Source: Rhynchonema sp. JSB1_4 (taxonomy: Eukaryota > Nematoda > Chromadorea > Monhysterida > Xyalidae). From it: a stretch of DNA of 64,000 nucleotides. Below are positions 39,175 through 51,874 of the stretch, one piece after another; positions within the stretch are counted from its first letter, which is position 1; every line of letters starts with the position of its first letter. The position numbers and the translations under genes were made by a program. The stretch lies in the NCBI GenBank assembly GCA_030248065.1, contig JASAMV010007296.1, forward strand, positions 1 to 64,000, read 5' to 3'. The notes beneath the pieces were generated by a model. The model did not search any database and was not told where the DNA came from. It saw only the letters and a program-made list of their open reading frames with translations.

Positions 39175-42100
39175 TCAAAACACTGTTTTCGCCTGCGCAA
39201 TCATCCAGGCCAATGCAGCATACGAAGCAGCCAAGGTGTCAAAATCGTGTCTAGCGAATATCGTCATCATGTCAGCGTCAGTGTGATGAAATCGGAAGTA
39301 GTACTCGTACTTGTCTTGATTCAGGTAGAATGTACCGGGCACCTGCAAATTACAGTTCAGAATTGTTAAGACTTGACAATGAGTCAGTTGAAATCTGAGC
39401 AGCTTAAAACCGACTATCGCATTGCCGACAATGGGCGCTATTGTATACCACTTGCCTGCTTCCCACAGAGTCGGGTCACCTGTCTACGGTGCTACCAATG
39501 GGCATGATAACAAGTGTGACAGGTATGTGCCTCTCATCACATTGCCTGTCTGGTGTGGCATTTCTCCTAACTTGCTGTGTATGGACAAAGGCAAACTGCA
39601 AACACGAGTCCGGTTTCGTAAATATACATGTCTTTGCAAAACAAAAAGAAAGAGAAAACCCTCATGCACCATTTTGTATTCTACGACGTGTAACATTTCC
39701 CAAACAGGCAGCCACGTCTGAATGTTTCACTAAACTGGCACCTCCGAAATCCGGCTTGGTGTTAATACCAACAGGCATCATTATAGAAAAACAGGTTGCT
39801 GTTCAAGTTTTGTTCGTGTGCGTGCGCGTCAGTTTTTGACGACCAACAAACAGTCAGCAGTCAGTTTTCACCAAACAGTCAGCAACCGCATCATGCACCT
39901 GTTCGATCATCAAGCCCACCTTATCATAAACAGCCCAGGGGGCGACATCGCCTAATCCATACGGTGATCCGGCTTCGACATTCAATTTGATTCCATTCAA
40001 ATTCAACAACGCCACCATCAACCCAAATCGTCGTTGTTGTTTGCTTGTGCCCGCAAAGTACATGTTCGCGTTCCAGCTGTCCGGCTTGAATGCACCCTCG
40101 TCGGACTCGGATACGAACACATAACTGCAATGTGATGAAATCTGATGATGTCCTGGTGCACCTGCTAGTGGTTTGTCAGCCACACTCACTAGCCAGTGTT
40201 AAACGCGGCGATCGATCCAGTCCTATCCTGCGTGACTGTTAGGTAGTAGTAACCATATTTTCAGATCTAGTAAGTGTGCCATTATTTCGACCATCGTGAA
40301 CGCTGTTAATCGGCTAATCTGCCAACAGTTTTTACGCTGGTCAAGCTTAGTGGCAGATTTCCGAAATATTGTGTCAGTGAAAAGTGAACAAGGCAAGGAC
40401 CCACGATCTTACATGACATCAACATTCTCTTGAACAACACACACCACATAACGACTAACCTTTCATTCTTTGTGTTGTTTTTGTGCCAATGATAGTAATA
40501 GCTCGAACCGAGCATGCCCATTTCTTCAGCTGTCCAGAACACAACTCGGATGGTGCGCTTCGGCTGCATGCCTGCATTCTTAAAAAGGTGAATGCAAAAA
40601 TTCCAATTTTGGGGCCTTTTTCGGGTGACAGAATTTGTTATCATGCCCATTGGCCACATTTTGGACACGCAAGATTCACAATTTTATAGTGAAATGATCA
40701 GTATCTGACACTTTCAGTCAAAAACATTCTCTGTGAAGAGGATTGTAGAAGCGTGGTTGTGCGTGATGCAATGGGTGGCCGATTGCGGAACGAAAGTAAT
40801 GCTTCAAAAATATTCAGTATACATAATGGGTCATAACAAATTATCTTATACACCTTAAACTACAATACAAACGTAGAAACAAATAAAATTATCACAATCG
40901 TTCTACCTAGTACATCGCACGACGGACAAAACAGCGGGGGGACAACACAGCGGCGATTATAGGCAGCTATACTGGACTTAGGTTTAGGCTTCGGGCTAGG
41001 CCAGGCTAGCTTAGGTTGTAGCCTGCCCTGTCCTCAGTAAACCACGTACAGCATATATTTAGGTGACCGCCACCGCTGTTTTTGATAAGCGGCTGTCTTG
41101 TGCCCCGCTGTTTTGTCCCTGATACCAACCCAATTGTTTCAGTGTCATCAGCGCACCCCACATTGTTGCCACTCCACCCCCGTCGTCCATAGCACCCTGA
41201 CCCACATCCCAACTGTCAAGGTGACCGCTTAACAGCACGATTTCATTTGGTTTCTCAGAACCACGAATTTCGAACACCTGCTTCGGTGACGGTATTCTAG
41301 ATACAGTAATCACGTGGGCTTAAACGTGTGAGAATACCAAGATTCTGACCAGCCGACAGATGAGTGAGCATTGAAAAGCGTTATTTGTTTTCAGTTACGG
41401 TAGTTGCAGTCACTCACACATACATACCGTATTCCTCGAAGTCACAGTGCCATCCGTTTTTGCCTCCATTCTCAAATTTATTCTGATCTTCTGTCCTCTC
41501 TGTTGCATCCGCCACAGCATCTCAGCGTCTTCGACCGTAATGCAGGCGCTGGGGATTTTCGGCACATTGTCACGGTAGTTGCCCATGCCTGCAATGGAAA
41601 ACATGTTGTAAAAACACTGTTCATACGCCCGGAGTCTACCTGGTACGTACAGTGCACAATTTTGATAGTGATCCTCTTTATAGTGAACCCCTTGTGTTAC
41701 CGTGAAGTGCCAAGTCCCGTTAATGCTATTTCGACGACGGTGCTGCATGCTCATACAAATGAAACATCACCAGTCACCTGTATGTGGACTGTATATCGAG
41801 AAGGGTGTCACTGATCGAATGAGCACAGCTACTGCGCCCAGTTTCGCTGCCTGAATGGCACCACTGCGGTACGCGACCGATTTGCCATAATTGACCTGTC
41901 AAACAACGGCACGAAGACAACATCGTTATTGTAGGCATGTGCTCTGGTGCATTCACAGGCTGACGATAACCTGATGGTGCCCGGCCTGTGAAAACAGATA
42001 GAAACCGACGACCAAACAACACGCTGTATATAGAACTACATAACTCATTTTGTGGTGCGCGGTTGCTGGACTGCACAATATACAGTACGTATAACTTGTC

Positions 42101-43797
42101 GAGCACAGATGTGTGTTTATGGCCAAAAACTAATGCTCACATGACCACGCACGATGTTGATGGCTAAATAACACTGAACAGCCCCATATACACACCCAAG
42201 GTTGATTATAGACGACGATCTTTCCCTTGACGACATCAGCGCCCAATGCATTCAGTTCATCAAATGATCGCACCACCACTGCATTTGCGGTCACATTGCC
42301 TCCCACCGAGTAACCGGTGCCCAACAATGACATTCGTTTCTGGCGTGGCTCTAGGTGATGTTTCAAAATTTGTGTTCTTAATTCCAAGTGCGTCACGACA
42401 ATCAGGGATGTTTTTAGGCGTAAAATTAGCTTTCGCATATTTAAAAGGTGTTTTAAGATAGCTTCACCACTCGCTCGCACTAACCATGACCTGGTTCTGG
42501 TACATCGCGCGTCTGTGAAAACAGGACCAAATGGGCAACCAAAAACACGCAGTGCAATCCAGACCTCATATAGTCTCAATCGCCATTGCTGCCACTGGCA
42601 CAAGAGAAAGTTTGACGCTCTAACACGTTTCGGGCTTACGGTTTTCCGAATATTTGATTTTTAGTGACTACACGGCAGAACTGAACTAAGGGCTTTTTTA
42701 CAAGCATACAAGACACACTCAAACAACTGAACAACCTCAACCAACCAAGCAACATGGCCTCTTCCTTTCCTCTGACCCAGTTCGGCATGTCTGGCACTGG
42801 TTCAGCGTGCACATTGTCAAATCCCTGATTCTTCAAGGAGTCTAACAAATGGTCGATCGCGGCTTCTAGTCTGCAAATTTACTTAATTGAAATATTGTGC
42901 GATGTTTCAGCAACATGTGAAACATCATTGACCTTGGCGACGCATAGTATCGATTGCCAAAGGTGTCTGTCAAATTAGCCAACCAATCGTAAGTGACACC
43001 CGACATTGGACCATCACCAGTCAGATGACGCAGGATACGTTTCACATCACGCTGAAGATCATGACATTGGTCGCACAATGACTTTATAAGAATTGGTCAA
43101 TTTTTTCCTGATTCGTAAAGAGAGAAAGTGACGGGGCAATAACGTTGCGTTGTCGCACACAAAGCATGTAGTGAAGAGAATGTTTCAGACCTGCAGCAAC
43201 GTTGTTGATCTGCTAGATTATTTTTAGCCGAAAATGTTTTGTAAGAATCACAAATAGCACAGTAGTTAAGAGTGACTGAACTTGAAAATCAGGATTGATT
43301 CGATGAATTCTTATATGGCCATTGTGCGACCAATATCACCAGAAGTTGGGAGCTATGGCTGTTCATTGTGCTGGCATGATTGTAACTTTATTACTGGTCA
43401 AAATCAGTGGAATCACTTATTTTCGAAACGAAATATCCCTAAATCAAAAACGTCACGTGATCAAGATACCTAGATCCGATACGATCACCAAGTGTAATTC
43501 CGGTTCACGATGTAAAGTGCCTGACAACAGAATCGAACGCGATAATATTATGCTGACTGGGTAACCGATGGATTTTGTCGAGAACTTGCCATTGCCAAAC
43601 GACTCATTTCATCCAAAAGTGTGCAAGAACGGTTGAATCATGAACCAAGACTCAACCTGATGCAATCCGTAAAATTCAGTAAGGCCATTGATTTTGGCCA
43701 AATATTCGGTCGCATTCAGATTGTTGGGTCTCTCATCGACAGCTGCTCGTGCTAAGGTAGTCACCAGAGTTATTGCAACCACAATCTCGGCCCTCAT
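39175..43797 (-). CDS. CPQ: carboxypeptidase Q-like M28 metallopeptidase, secreted/lysosomal
   Basis: The family (plasma glutamate carboxypeptidase) is a di-zinc peptidase that removes amino acids from dipeptides. Ten exons close in frame from the start: 43797-43657, 43051-42933, 42870-42746, 42350-42196, 41895-41778, 41588-41428, 41277-41130, 40571-40460, 40124-39899, 39342-39175; 490 residues (human 472). A signal peptide ([13 protein letters not shown]) opens it. Metal and catalytic motifs are present in order: [19 protein letters not shown] (His, Asp), [13 protein letters not shown] (Glu-Glu), SESDEGAF (Asp), [11 protein letters not shown] (His, in the H-T-x-x-D form). [15 protein letters not shown] and [19 protein letters not shown] are further signatures. 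The human FHHSHGD becomes FHHTDAD, which keeps the expected zinc His. Intron 9 holds a MITE copy. The start was chosen by the signal peptide rather than a longer upstream frame. Confidence 0.92.
39590..39765. repeat. decayed MITE copy in CPQ intron 9
   Basis: Same orientation and order of blocks as 3092-3280, including AAAGAAAGAGAAAA, TTTTGTATTCTAC, GTGTAACATTTCCCAAA, CAGCCACG and CTCCGAAATC, but the terminal inverted repeats have diverged (CAAACACGAGTCCGGTTTCG on the left). Confidence 0.65.
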
Positions 43798-45117
43798 TTT
43801 GTCTGAAACACAACATAAAATACAGAAATCAGCAAAGCTTAACTTCTGAAGCCAAGAAAATTGTGGAGTAAACGTCAACTTTTCCGTGTACACTTTATTA
43901 ACATATGTAGATAATACATACCATACCGTACGTAGATATGAATAACACCATGCACATTTATAGCTACATTGCGAATTGATAAATAAAACTGATAACCAAC
44001 ATGTATGTTATACGTAAACGTTACCTTGACAATGCCAAACAGAAAATTACTCGTTTGGATGCCCAATCGAGGCTGTTAACGACCAGACACTGGCACAGTA
44101 AATTCAGCAAGATTGCGAAAATCAGACTAGAAGAAACAATTCAGAGAACTTTTGAGTGAGAATGTAAAAAATGACAACAAAAGACTACATCAGGTAGTGG
44201 TGTTCAGACAGCATAGCAAGCACTTTTGATCGAAAAGCTAGTCGCAGCGCGATTTACCAGGGAAATTCAGAAGATTATTTTCCAGCTACAAAAAGAAAAA
44301 GAAACACACTTTGGTGCACGTTAAGACGGAAAAAAATGAGCGAGATCTGCTAACGAAATTGAGACAAAAGATTGTTTGGAATTGGTGGAAGATGACAGTA
44401 AACTTGCAAAAACATCGGAGATTTTGGCGAAAAACATCGGTGGTTCGATTGTAGGACGACATGTAAAAGGCACAATTATGCATGTATAGTGAGATTCATT
44501 AATTGATTGAACCATACGAATACAAATATGGCAAAATGGACAAAAACTGCACAATAATAAATAAACGACGGAAGCTGACAACATGTATAAACCCCATAAA
44601 AGCACGAATAAATACATGGCTTGGTTTCGATGACGAGATCGTAAAAAGCAAATGTAAAGGAAGAGAAAACAGAGAAGAGAAAGAGAACATCGTAACCCGA
44701 AGACAGAGAACAATGAGAATGACAAGACAGCACAACGACTGATTGTTGACAAGCATGATAAAAGAACCACACAAGAAATTTGGGCCTATAGATAGATCAG
44801 ACATGAAGCTGCCAAAACAAGGTACGACTAGAAAATACAAAACCTGTCAAAACATGAAAAAATTACAAACATTTGAAATACTCGTGTGCGCTATTAAACA
44901 TGAACATTGGTGGCTTACGATAAGTCTACGTCTACATCTGCCTGCAGCTATGGCGCTCTCAGGGTGGCGACTCTAAGATCGCACACATAACGGATGCGGA
45001 AGCTTGCAGTAATATAGTTTCGTGTAGACAAACAACCAGTGGCTTAAAAAAATTCGTTCCAAAAAACACACAAAAAAATGCACATAACACCGTGTCGGTA
45101 ACCGCACGACAGACTCG
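43798..45117. other. intergenic, no gene seen
   Basis: Non-coding on both strands; purine-rich on the plus strand near 44630-44740. A roughly 40-base sequence at 44994-45030 (containing AGCTTGCAGTAATATAGTTT) recurs with few changes at 45901-45936, inside the element in the next gene's last intron. Confidence 0.4.
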
Positions 45118-48100
45118 TCAAACTAATGTTTCATTGTGAGCCACGATTGTCCCATTGTTTGCGTTCGCCTCTTGTTGCACACCACACATTTTTGGTTGAG
45201 ATGCACCAGCTCCACGCACAATGTTGAAAAAATCCACTATTTGACTTGTCCAGTAATATCTGAAAAAAGAATTGAAAAGATATTCGGCATAATTCTTGGT
45301 TTTTGACTATACGCGTTGAAATTATTACAGACGCACGTTATATTTTCATAAATCAAGTGTTCCAACAAATTTATTCCAACAACAAAACCGCATTCGGATG
45401 AGCAACTATTACAGTAATATCCCACAGTTGTAACGAAATCCCGAATAAATCAAGCACGATAGACTGGTGTGATCGAAAAGTTGAAACAAAATTTCGGAAT
45501 CGAAGCCCCATTATTGTTACGGACAATATCGAAAAAGTCAACAATTTGACTTGTCCAGTAATATCTGTTCAAGAATGAATACAATTATTGGTTTTTGAAT
45601 TGTTATTAGGTCTGTTGTTTAAACAAACTATCTATTTACTACTAACTAAGGGTACACATCTCACGCCAGTGTAGTTCCTGACCCAGAGGGGAGATAGAGG
45701 ACCCTTCGCTTTTTTCGGAAAGGGAGATAGCGTACCCCGAGGGGAAAGATCCAAATTCATGAAAAGTCACTTGCTGAGGAGAAAAATTTAACCTATTTTT
45801 TTACCTTTTTTCTGGAAAAATTCTCTTGATACATATGAAGAGTATTTTGGCGTTTTTAACAACTTTGGCCTAAAGATCACCCCTATTTTAGGCCTAACAG
45901 GATGCGAGAGCTTGCAGTAACATAGTTTCGTGTAAACGTTAAAATCAAAAAAGAATTTTTCAAATGTCTGACTATGGTACATTTCGCGGGGTATTCGAGA
46001 CCATTGTGACATTTGTGCCGTGCCCCTCGTGCGTCAGTCGAACAACATAAATTATTAAAATAAATTTTGTAAACAGGTTTGAAAACGTTGAACTGTTTCC
46101 GCAATTCGCGCTAAAAATTGATGATATAGGCAGAAAAACACAAATTGCACGAATAATGAGAAATAGAGCGCAAAAACACAAAAGTAGAGAACTGGACAAG
46201 AACTGCAGGTTTGTCCGTACTGCCTAGTCTAAAATGCCAATTTTTTGCCCAAATTTGCCTACCTTAGGCAAAATTGGGGAAGATGGTGAGCACCAGAGCG
46301 GGAGATAGGGTTGTAAGTGCACCACCGGTGGGCGGACAGCGCGCCCGCTAGAACTACACTGACCTCCGCTGATATTATGATTCTCCACATCTTATTAGAT
46401 CTATCCAACACAAAAAAATGTAAAAGACACAGTTCACCAACCGATCATAATTGTTAACATTGGCCAGCAACAGATTGATGACGGCTTGATCAAACCGATG
46501 GCAATTGGCGTATTGAGCAAAATGGCCGGGCACACCTGGTGCAAAACGACATCCCGTACCCGCACCTGGAGGGGCCATGCAATGCGACTCCATTGCGCAC
46601 AGCACGTACCTGTTAGTGAGTGAAGCAATGTACTTTTTTTGGTTTGTTTCGGACTGCTTTCAGAAACAGCGGTGCACCAGGCCATCGCCAGAGGTAGACC
46701 AGAACAGAGCGAGTGTTACTGACAGCTTGTATTTATCATAACCATTCGGCAGCATGGAGGAGAAGGCCAAGAAACAACCCAACCAACGCAAACACTGATT
46801 TTAAAGGGTGTGTCTAACGTCTCTTAACCCCATGTTTTATTGGGTGCAATCGAAAGATGACCTCGACAGGCCACCGTGTGCAAAAAACCGCGTCTTCTAG
46901 CTCGCTAAATCGCGAAATATTGAGGATTACATTTCGAATTAAATCAACTTCCGGACACAAAACTCCAGGCGCTTTTGAGTGCGCGCTACTCACGTTTGGC
47001 GTTTTTCTGCTGAAACATTGCATGTTTAAGCGCGGCTCAGCCGCCTATACAATGCACGTAAACGCTCAACACACAACGCTCTGGCTGCTGGCTTGACTGT
47101 GGACACAATGAATGTTTCATTTAACCCACAGAAGCTGGTTTGCGTGGCGGAAACTGATTTAATTCGAAAAGTAACCCTCAAGATTTCGCGATTTAGCAAG
47201 TTAGAAGTCGCGGTTTTTTGCACACGGCGGCCTTTCGAAGACATCTTTCAATTCCACCCAACAAAACATGGGGTTAGGAGACGTTAGACACACCCTTTAA
47301 AGCAGGTAAGCGTTTACAGTTTACAGTAAAGCAGGTAAGCGTTAAAAACTCACCAACCACATGGTCCCGTACAAAGATTATGGCAGCACCCGCTATCACT
47401 TCAAAAATTAAATCCGCAAAATTATGACTCCCGCAGCATTGACATACCATTTGAGCACATGTTGTATGACTTCGGCCGTCCTGACCACAAACACGAAGCC
47501 AGCCTCGTACATTTTGGCCGACTCGTGCTTTATCGCATTGAGATTGGTCGGAAAGTACTTGTACGTGTCTGAAAGAACAAACACGGTATGGTCGTGGCTG
47601 TCATTATCTTTTTTTACCAATGGCTATCTCTATCTCCGTTACTATATTATTGTTACCATAAACACACCATCTGGTGAACAAAAGGAGTGTATAGCAGTGT
47701 TTTATTTAGTTTTTTTATAAATGTTAGCAATTTTTATTATAATAGAGTGGTCTAAATCTGCATATATACAGTAGTTTCGGACCCTCTCAGGAGACTATAT
47801 ATGTCACAATGCATCCGGGTCCTGTCATGAGATGCATTGCGCCCTCCCTATTCTTGTGGAAGAAGTGTGAAATTTGAAAAGAAAAAGTTTTTTGGAATCC
47901 TGAGACCACCAGCTGCCTGAATTATGTGAGAAATGACAAACATTTTGTCCTCAAAAAACTGATTGAGAGACAGCGAAATAACCGACCAGGATGAGTGGCC
48001 GGGAATATGCCGTGTCCGGTCCATCCCTGCAGCATGTAAGCGAATTTGTCACAGTCACGTATTGATTGCCGCCACCATTCTTTGTGCCACGTGTTTTCCA

Positions 48101-50593
48101 GCTGAAAAATTGGGTCTTTAAGTCTTAGATAAGGACTGTTTGAGTCAAAACTCGACTTTGGCAACGACCTGACCTTCAATGTACCATCGTCATGAATATT
48201 GAACGGATTGAAATCAGGCAAACGATAAGTGTGATTTTTGCGACAGGTGACCAATGGATACACGTGTGTGACGTCGTTCTTCTTTATCTAAAGAAAATAT
48301 ATTATCCAATTTGACCTTGACGAATAATGCAGATAAACACTAAAAACCGACCTTTACACTACTGTCCATGTACCAGATGGCGCCAAATTCTTTCAGTGCT
48401 TCCTGAAATAAAATTGGTGCAATTCAGCTGAAAAATTTTGAAAAAACAAGAATGCAAGCACACAGCTGCAATTTCACTAACGGCAATCACAACAGGCTTC
48501 CATCTGAATTGCGACAAATGCTTGAAATTCGATGGAAATTTCCCAAACGGAAATTTTCGCACTTGAACTTGGCACATACGTTGTGCTTCGTCATATTGTT
48601 GTTGGTTCAGACCGAGGTCGTAAAGCTAAAAAAATATAGTTCTTACCTAACTTGTAGAAAAATGTGGTCATCATTATGGTCATTAAAATATGGTCAACAA
48701 TTATGAAAGAACAAACTCACATAAATTTTCGCCGTCGGAATAAACTTCTGTAATTCGGTGATCAGTCGTTTGCCCTCCGAATAATGGTTGGAGGAAAATG
48801 CAGTGACGAAACGAGGTTCGGGCAGATCATCTTTAGCCAAATCAATGTAATCATCCTTGTATCCGTCCAGCAAGCCGAGTCGACGCAGCGCTGCCACGTG
48901 ATCGCACGAAAAACGCAGACCGAACTGAAAATAGCACAGATTTTTTCACAAAACACAGCTATTTTTAAGGTTTTTTGAAGTTGAGTTGCAGAACAGAATT
49001 AACACACTCATTTAAATAAATGAATCAACAAATGGCACCTTTTCCGGATTTTCCGGCAAATGATAGCAGAAATTGTGTTCGATGTCGCGACCCTCAAACG
49101 TTTCGGCACACGCACAGCCAACGGGGATTTTGTTCAGAGATTCAAGTCGTTCGCGGGTGGTCGTCGTTGGTTTTGACTTGGGTAAAGTTGCGGGAGGAGG
49201 ACGAACCAAAAATTTGGGATCAGGGCGAGACTGATTGACGGCTGGGACCAGATTCAATTGCACCTCGCTCAGCACGACGTTCTGCAACAAACAAGCTATG
49301 GAGAAAGTTTGATCGACATGGACACACTGGCGGACGAAGAAACCGTTTTTTACAAAAAAACTGAGAAAAACGGTTTTTCCTAAGCCTGAATACTTTTCCA
49401 TATATTTTTCAAGGGCGTTGTTTATCGTTTTCTATTTTTATTTTCCCAAAAATTGTTTTTCAACCGTTTTTCGCCTGAGATTGGGCTCCATGTTTTTATC
49501 GAAATTGTTGACGTAATCCTACTTTTGTGTCATGAGCACTTATTTTGTACCCAAACACCTTGCGTTTTCGACTAGACTCCCTTAAGTACTGGATAATTAC
49601 TTGAAAAAAAAACCGTTTTTATTCCGGAAGTGTTTTTTTCACGGAAAATATAGAACAGTACCTTACCCCAGTACAGACAAGAAAAGACACATACATACGC
49701 GTATACACATTCACAGGGTGATATTTTTGAAACGGTGTAAAGGTCAGTTGGGTGTAAGGGTCGGTGGAACGCTCGGTGTGAGAAAGTTCAGCGTAAGCTT
49801 CAAACAGTGCACGCTGAGCCAGCAGCAGACGCGCGTTTCTAAACGAAAGGTCAACTTTGACAGTTTGCTGTGCAAGTGTGAATCGTCTGTTTGCAATATT
49901 GTTTGTTTAGGCTGGTTGCACAAGCGTTTTTAAACGATATTTATAAATTTCGTGACCTTTTATGGAGCCGTTTTAAATTCGTGCTGCGATCAGTTAGCGG
50001 CATCAAATTTTTTGGTACCGCCGTCAGTGAATGTTCAATTTCTCAATAGCCTCACGGCGGAATGTCAGGCAACTTAAAAATATTCCTTTAAAACGTTTCT
50101 GCAACCAGCTTAAATGAACTAGATTGCAAACAAACGATCTACATTAGCACAGCAGACTGTCAAAGTTGACCATTCGTTTAGAAACGCGCGTCTGCTGCTT
50201 GCTAAGCGTGCAATGTTCCAAGCTTACGCCGAGCTTACACTGAACTTTCTCACACCGAGCTTTCCACCGACCTTTACACCCAACTGACCTTTACACCGTA
50301 TCGAAAATATCACCCACACTCCCTACACTTTTTGGTGGAATTTGCGGATCCATCTGAGAGTTGGATGTTGGGTGCAGTTTGCCAATAAAAATTGAGTTGG
50401 GTGCATTTTGCGTCTCGAACTTACACTTTGCAAAAACAAATACTGGGTCAAAGTTTACCCACCTTTTGAACTCTAAAAAGCCATGCAAACTCTTCTGAAG
50501 GACTGAACTCACCAAATAAACGACGAGCGAGGTTCCGACGACCAGAATGAGCAGCCCGCGACAGCATTGAGCAATCACCCACGCGGGACGCAT
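45118..50593 (-). CDS. type II membrane glycosyltransferase-like protein (DUF1647-type), alternative last exons
   Basis: Ten exons close in frame from the start: 50593-50513, 49281-49039, 48924-48721, 48625-48482, 48402-48352, 48287-48174, 48101-47987, 47568-47448, 46609-46442, 45259-45118; 460 residues. Exon 1 is a signal anchor (GLLILVVGTSLVVYL), exon 2 a Pro/Thr-rich stem with Cys. The lumenal part has RFVTAFSSNHYSEG, YDLGLNQQQYDEAQ, FPSNFKHLSQFRWKPVVIA, EALKEFGAIWYMDSS, LQGWTGHGIFPATHP, then YVLCAMESHCMAPPGAG and NCHRFDQAVINLLLAN. I match this, from memory, to the invertebrate family expanded in nematodes called DUF1647 and to related glycosyltransferase-like proteins; no reaction is proven. 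YMDSS stands where a DxD-like motif is expected. Introns 1, 8 and 9 each hold a mobile element. An alternative last exon lies at 45450-45564. Confidence 0.82.
45450..45564 (-). CDS. alternative (duplicated) last exon of the glycosyltransferase-like gene
   Basis: An acceptor GAACAG at 45565 starts a segment whose first 14 codons match the downstream last exon (45259-45118) almost perfectly: YYWTSQIVDFFDIVR here against YYWTSQIVDFFNIVR there. The rest diverges and ends in its own TGA. Phase (first base completes the split Arg codon from exon 9) is identical, so exon 9 can join either one, giving 451 or 460 residues with different C-termini. Confidence 0.75.
45667..46361. mobile_element. hAT-like element copy with internal insertion, last intron of glycosyltransferase-like gene
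   Basis: Starts CAGTGTAGTTCCTG and ends AGAACTACACTG. The left 230 bases resemble copies at 51489-51874 and 54154-54535 (GGGAGATAGCG, CCAAATTC, AAAAGTCACTT, TATTTTGGCG). The middle (about 45900-46210) is foreign to the other copies. No clear target-site duplication was found here. Confidence 0.6.
46801..47300. mobile_element. foldback MITE flanked by TTAA, intron 8 of glycosyltransferase-like gene
   Basis: TTAA occurs at 46801-46804 and 47297-47300. Between them are two inverted arms of about 155 bases, roughly 85% alike by eye (AGGGTGTGTCTAACGTCTC at the tip, TGTGCAAAAAACCGCG and CGAATTAAATCA further in). The TTAA target and the absence of coding sequence suggest a non-autonomous piggyBac-like element. 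Confidence 0.8.
49716..50315. mobile_element. 600-base foldback element, intron 1 of glycosyltransferase-like gene
   Basis: Inverted arms of about 240 bases run from GGGTGATATTTT at the left tip to AAAATATCACCC at the right tip, with shared blocks GTGTAAAGGTCAGTTGGGTG, GACGCGCGTTTCTAAACGA and GGTCAACTTTGACAG. ACA borders both ends and may be a 3-base target duplication. Only about 100 bases in the centre are unpaired. No coding sequence. Confidence 0.8.
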
Positions 50594-51488
50594 TTCGTTC
50601 AACAGGGAAAACCGTGAGATTCAGATTGAGAGATTCCAAGTACAAATGAGATTCGTTGATTGATAATTTTGACACAGTGAGATTCATCGAATCATTGTGG
50701 ACCATGGAAATGGTTTATGGCACAAACACATCAAATCAGACTGAATGCACACGAAGATGAAACAAGTGAACACGGCACGCGACGACGAAACAACGGTACG
50801 GCACACAGCGGGAGCGCGCAGCACGAAAACGTGAATGCTATTGCTGATAGATTGAGCAAATTCGTATTCGACGTTGATTGAATGATTTTAACCATAATTA
50901 TGCAGCATTGTTGGCGATTTTCGAGTTTTCGGTTGTTTCACGACTCATTATTCACCAACATTTCGATTCGGAGCGGAGTTCTTATCCTTATTTTCTCGGC
51001 CATTTTGGTCTTCTTGGACGAAACTCCATTGGTCCATTTCAATTTCCGAATCTAATCCCATGCGCCACCAGACCGTTGGTGTGATGTTCGGCCGTCGCAG
51101 CCTGGCCAAGCTATAAAATATGTAGATTGGGTGTTTGAGGGCTCAGAATAAAAATGTAATGAATGTTTTTACACAATCCACACAGCTCACTCACAAATGC
51201 GATGAGGCGCGAGGCACGACAGATCGCAAACAGATGAACAGAAATTAGGATGGGATCGGGCCGGGCCGGGATTTTGGTCAGTCGGGCCGGGCCGAGCTTA
51301 CGCGACCCGATCCTAATCTCTGATCCGAACTTTACTTTCTTAAGCGTCTACGCGCGTTGCTTGATTTATTCTGATGGTCACACACAGGTTGCGAGCTGGT
51401 GGGTCCCCAAATAATACCCAATAATACCAGGCCAGCTTCAATACCAATACCCAATACCAGAATTAAAGCCAATACCAATACACTGGTA

Positions 51489-51874
51489 CAGTGTAGTTCC
51501 TGGTCCGGAGGGGGAGATAGCGGACCCCCCGTTTTTTTCGGAGTGGGAGATAGTGTACCCCCGAGGGGGAAGGGGGGGAAGACCCAAATTCGGGAAAAAG
51601 TCACTTTTTGAGGTGGAACATTTGACCTATTTTTGCCCCTTTTTGGAAAAAATTCTTCATAAAAAGGGTATTTCGGCGACTTTTGAGAACATTGACCTGA
51701 AAATCACACATTTTAGGCCTAAAAATGCCCATTTTAGGCCTAAAAATGGCCATTTTAGGCAAAAATTGGGGGAGATAGTGTACCCGGAGGGGGAGATAGG
51801 GGGATAGTGTACCACCCGAGGGGGAGATAGCGTACCCGAGGGGGGACCCCCTCCCCCCCCCAGGAACTACACTG
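51489..51874. mobile_element. hAT-like MITE copy
   Basis: CAGTGTAGTTCCTGGTCCGG at the left and CCCCAGGAACTACACTG at the right form the terminal inverted repeat. The interior has AAAAGTCACTTTTTGAGGT and repeated TTTTAGGCCTAAAAAT words shared with 54154-54535. Flanks contain CACTGGTA on both sides, but not immediately adjacent on the right. Confidence 0.7.
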
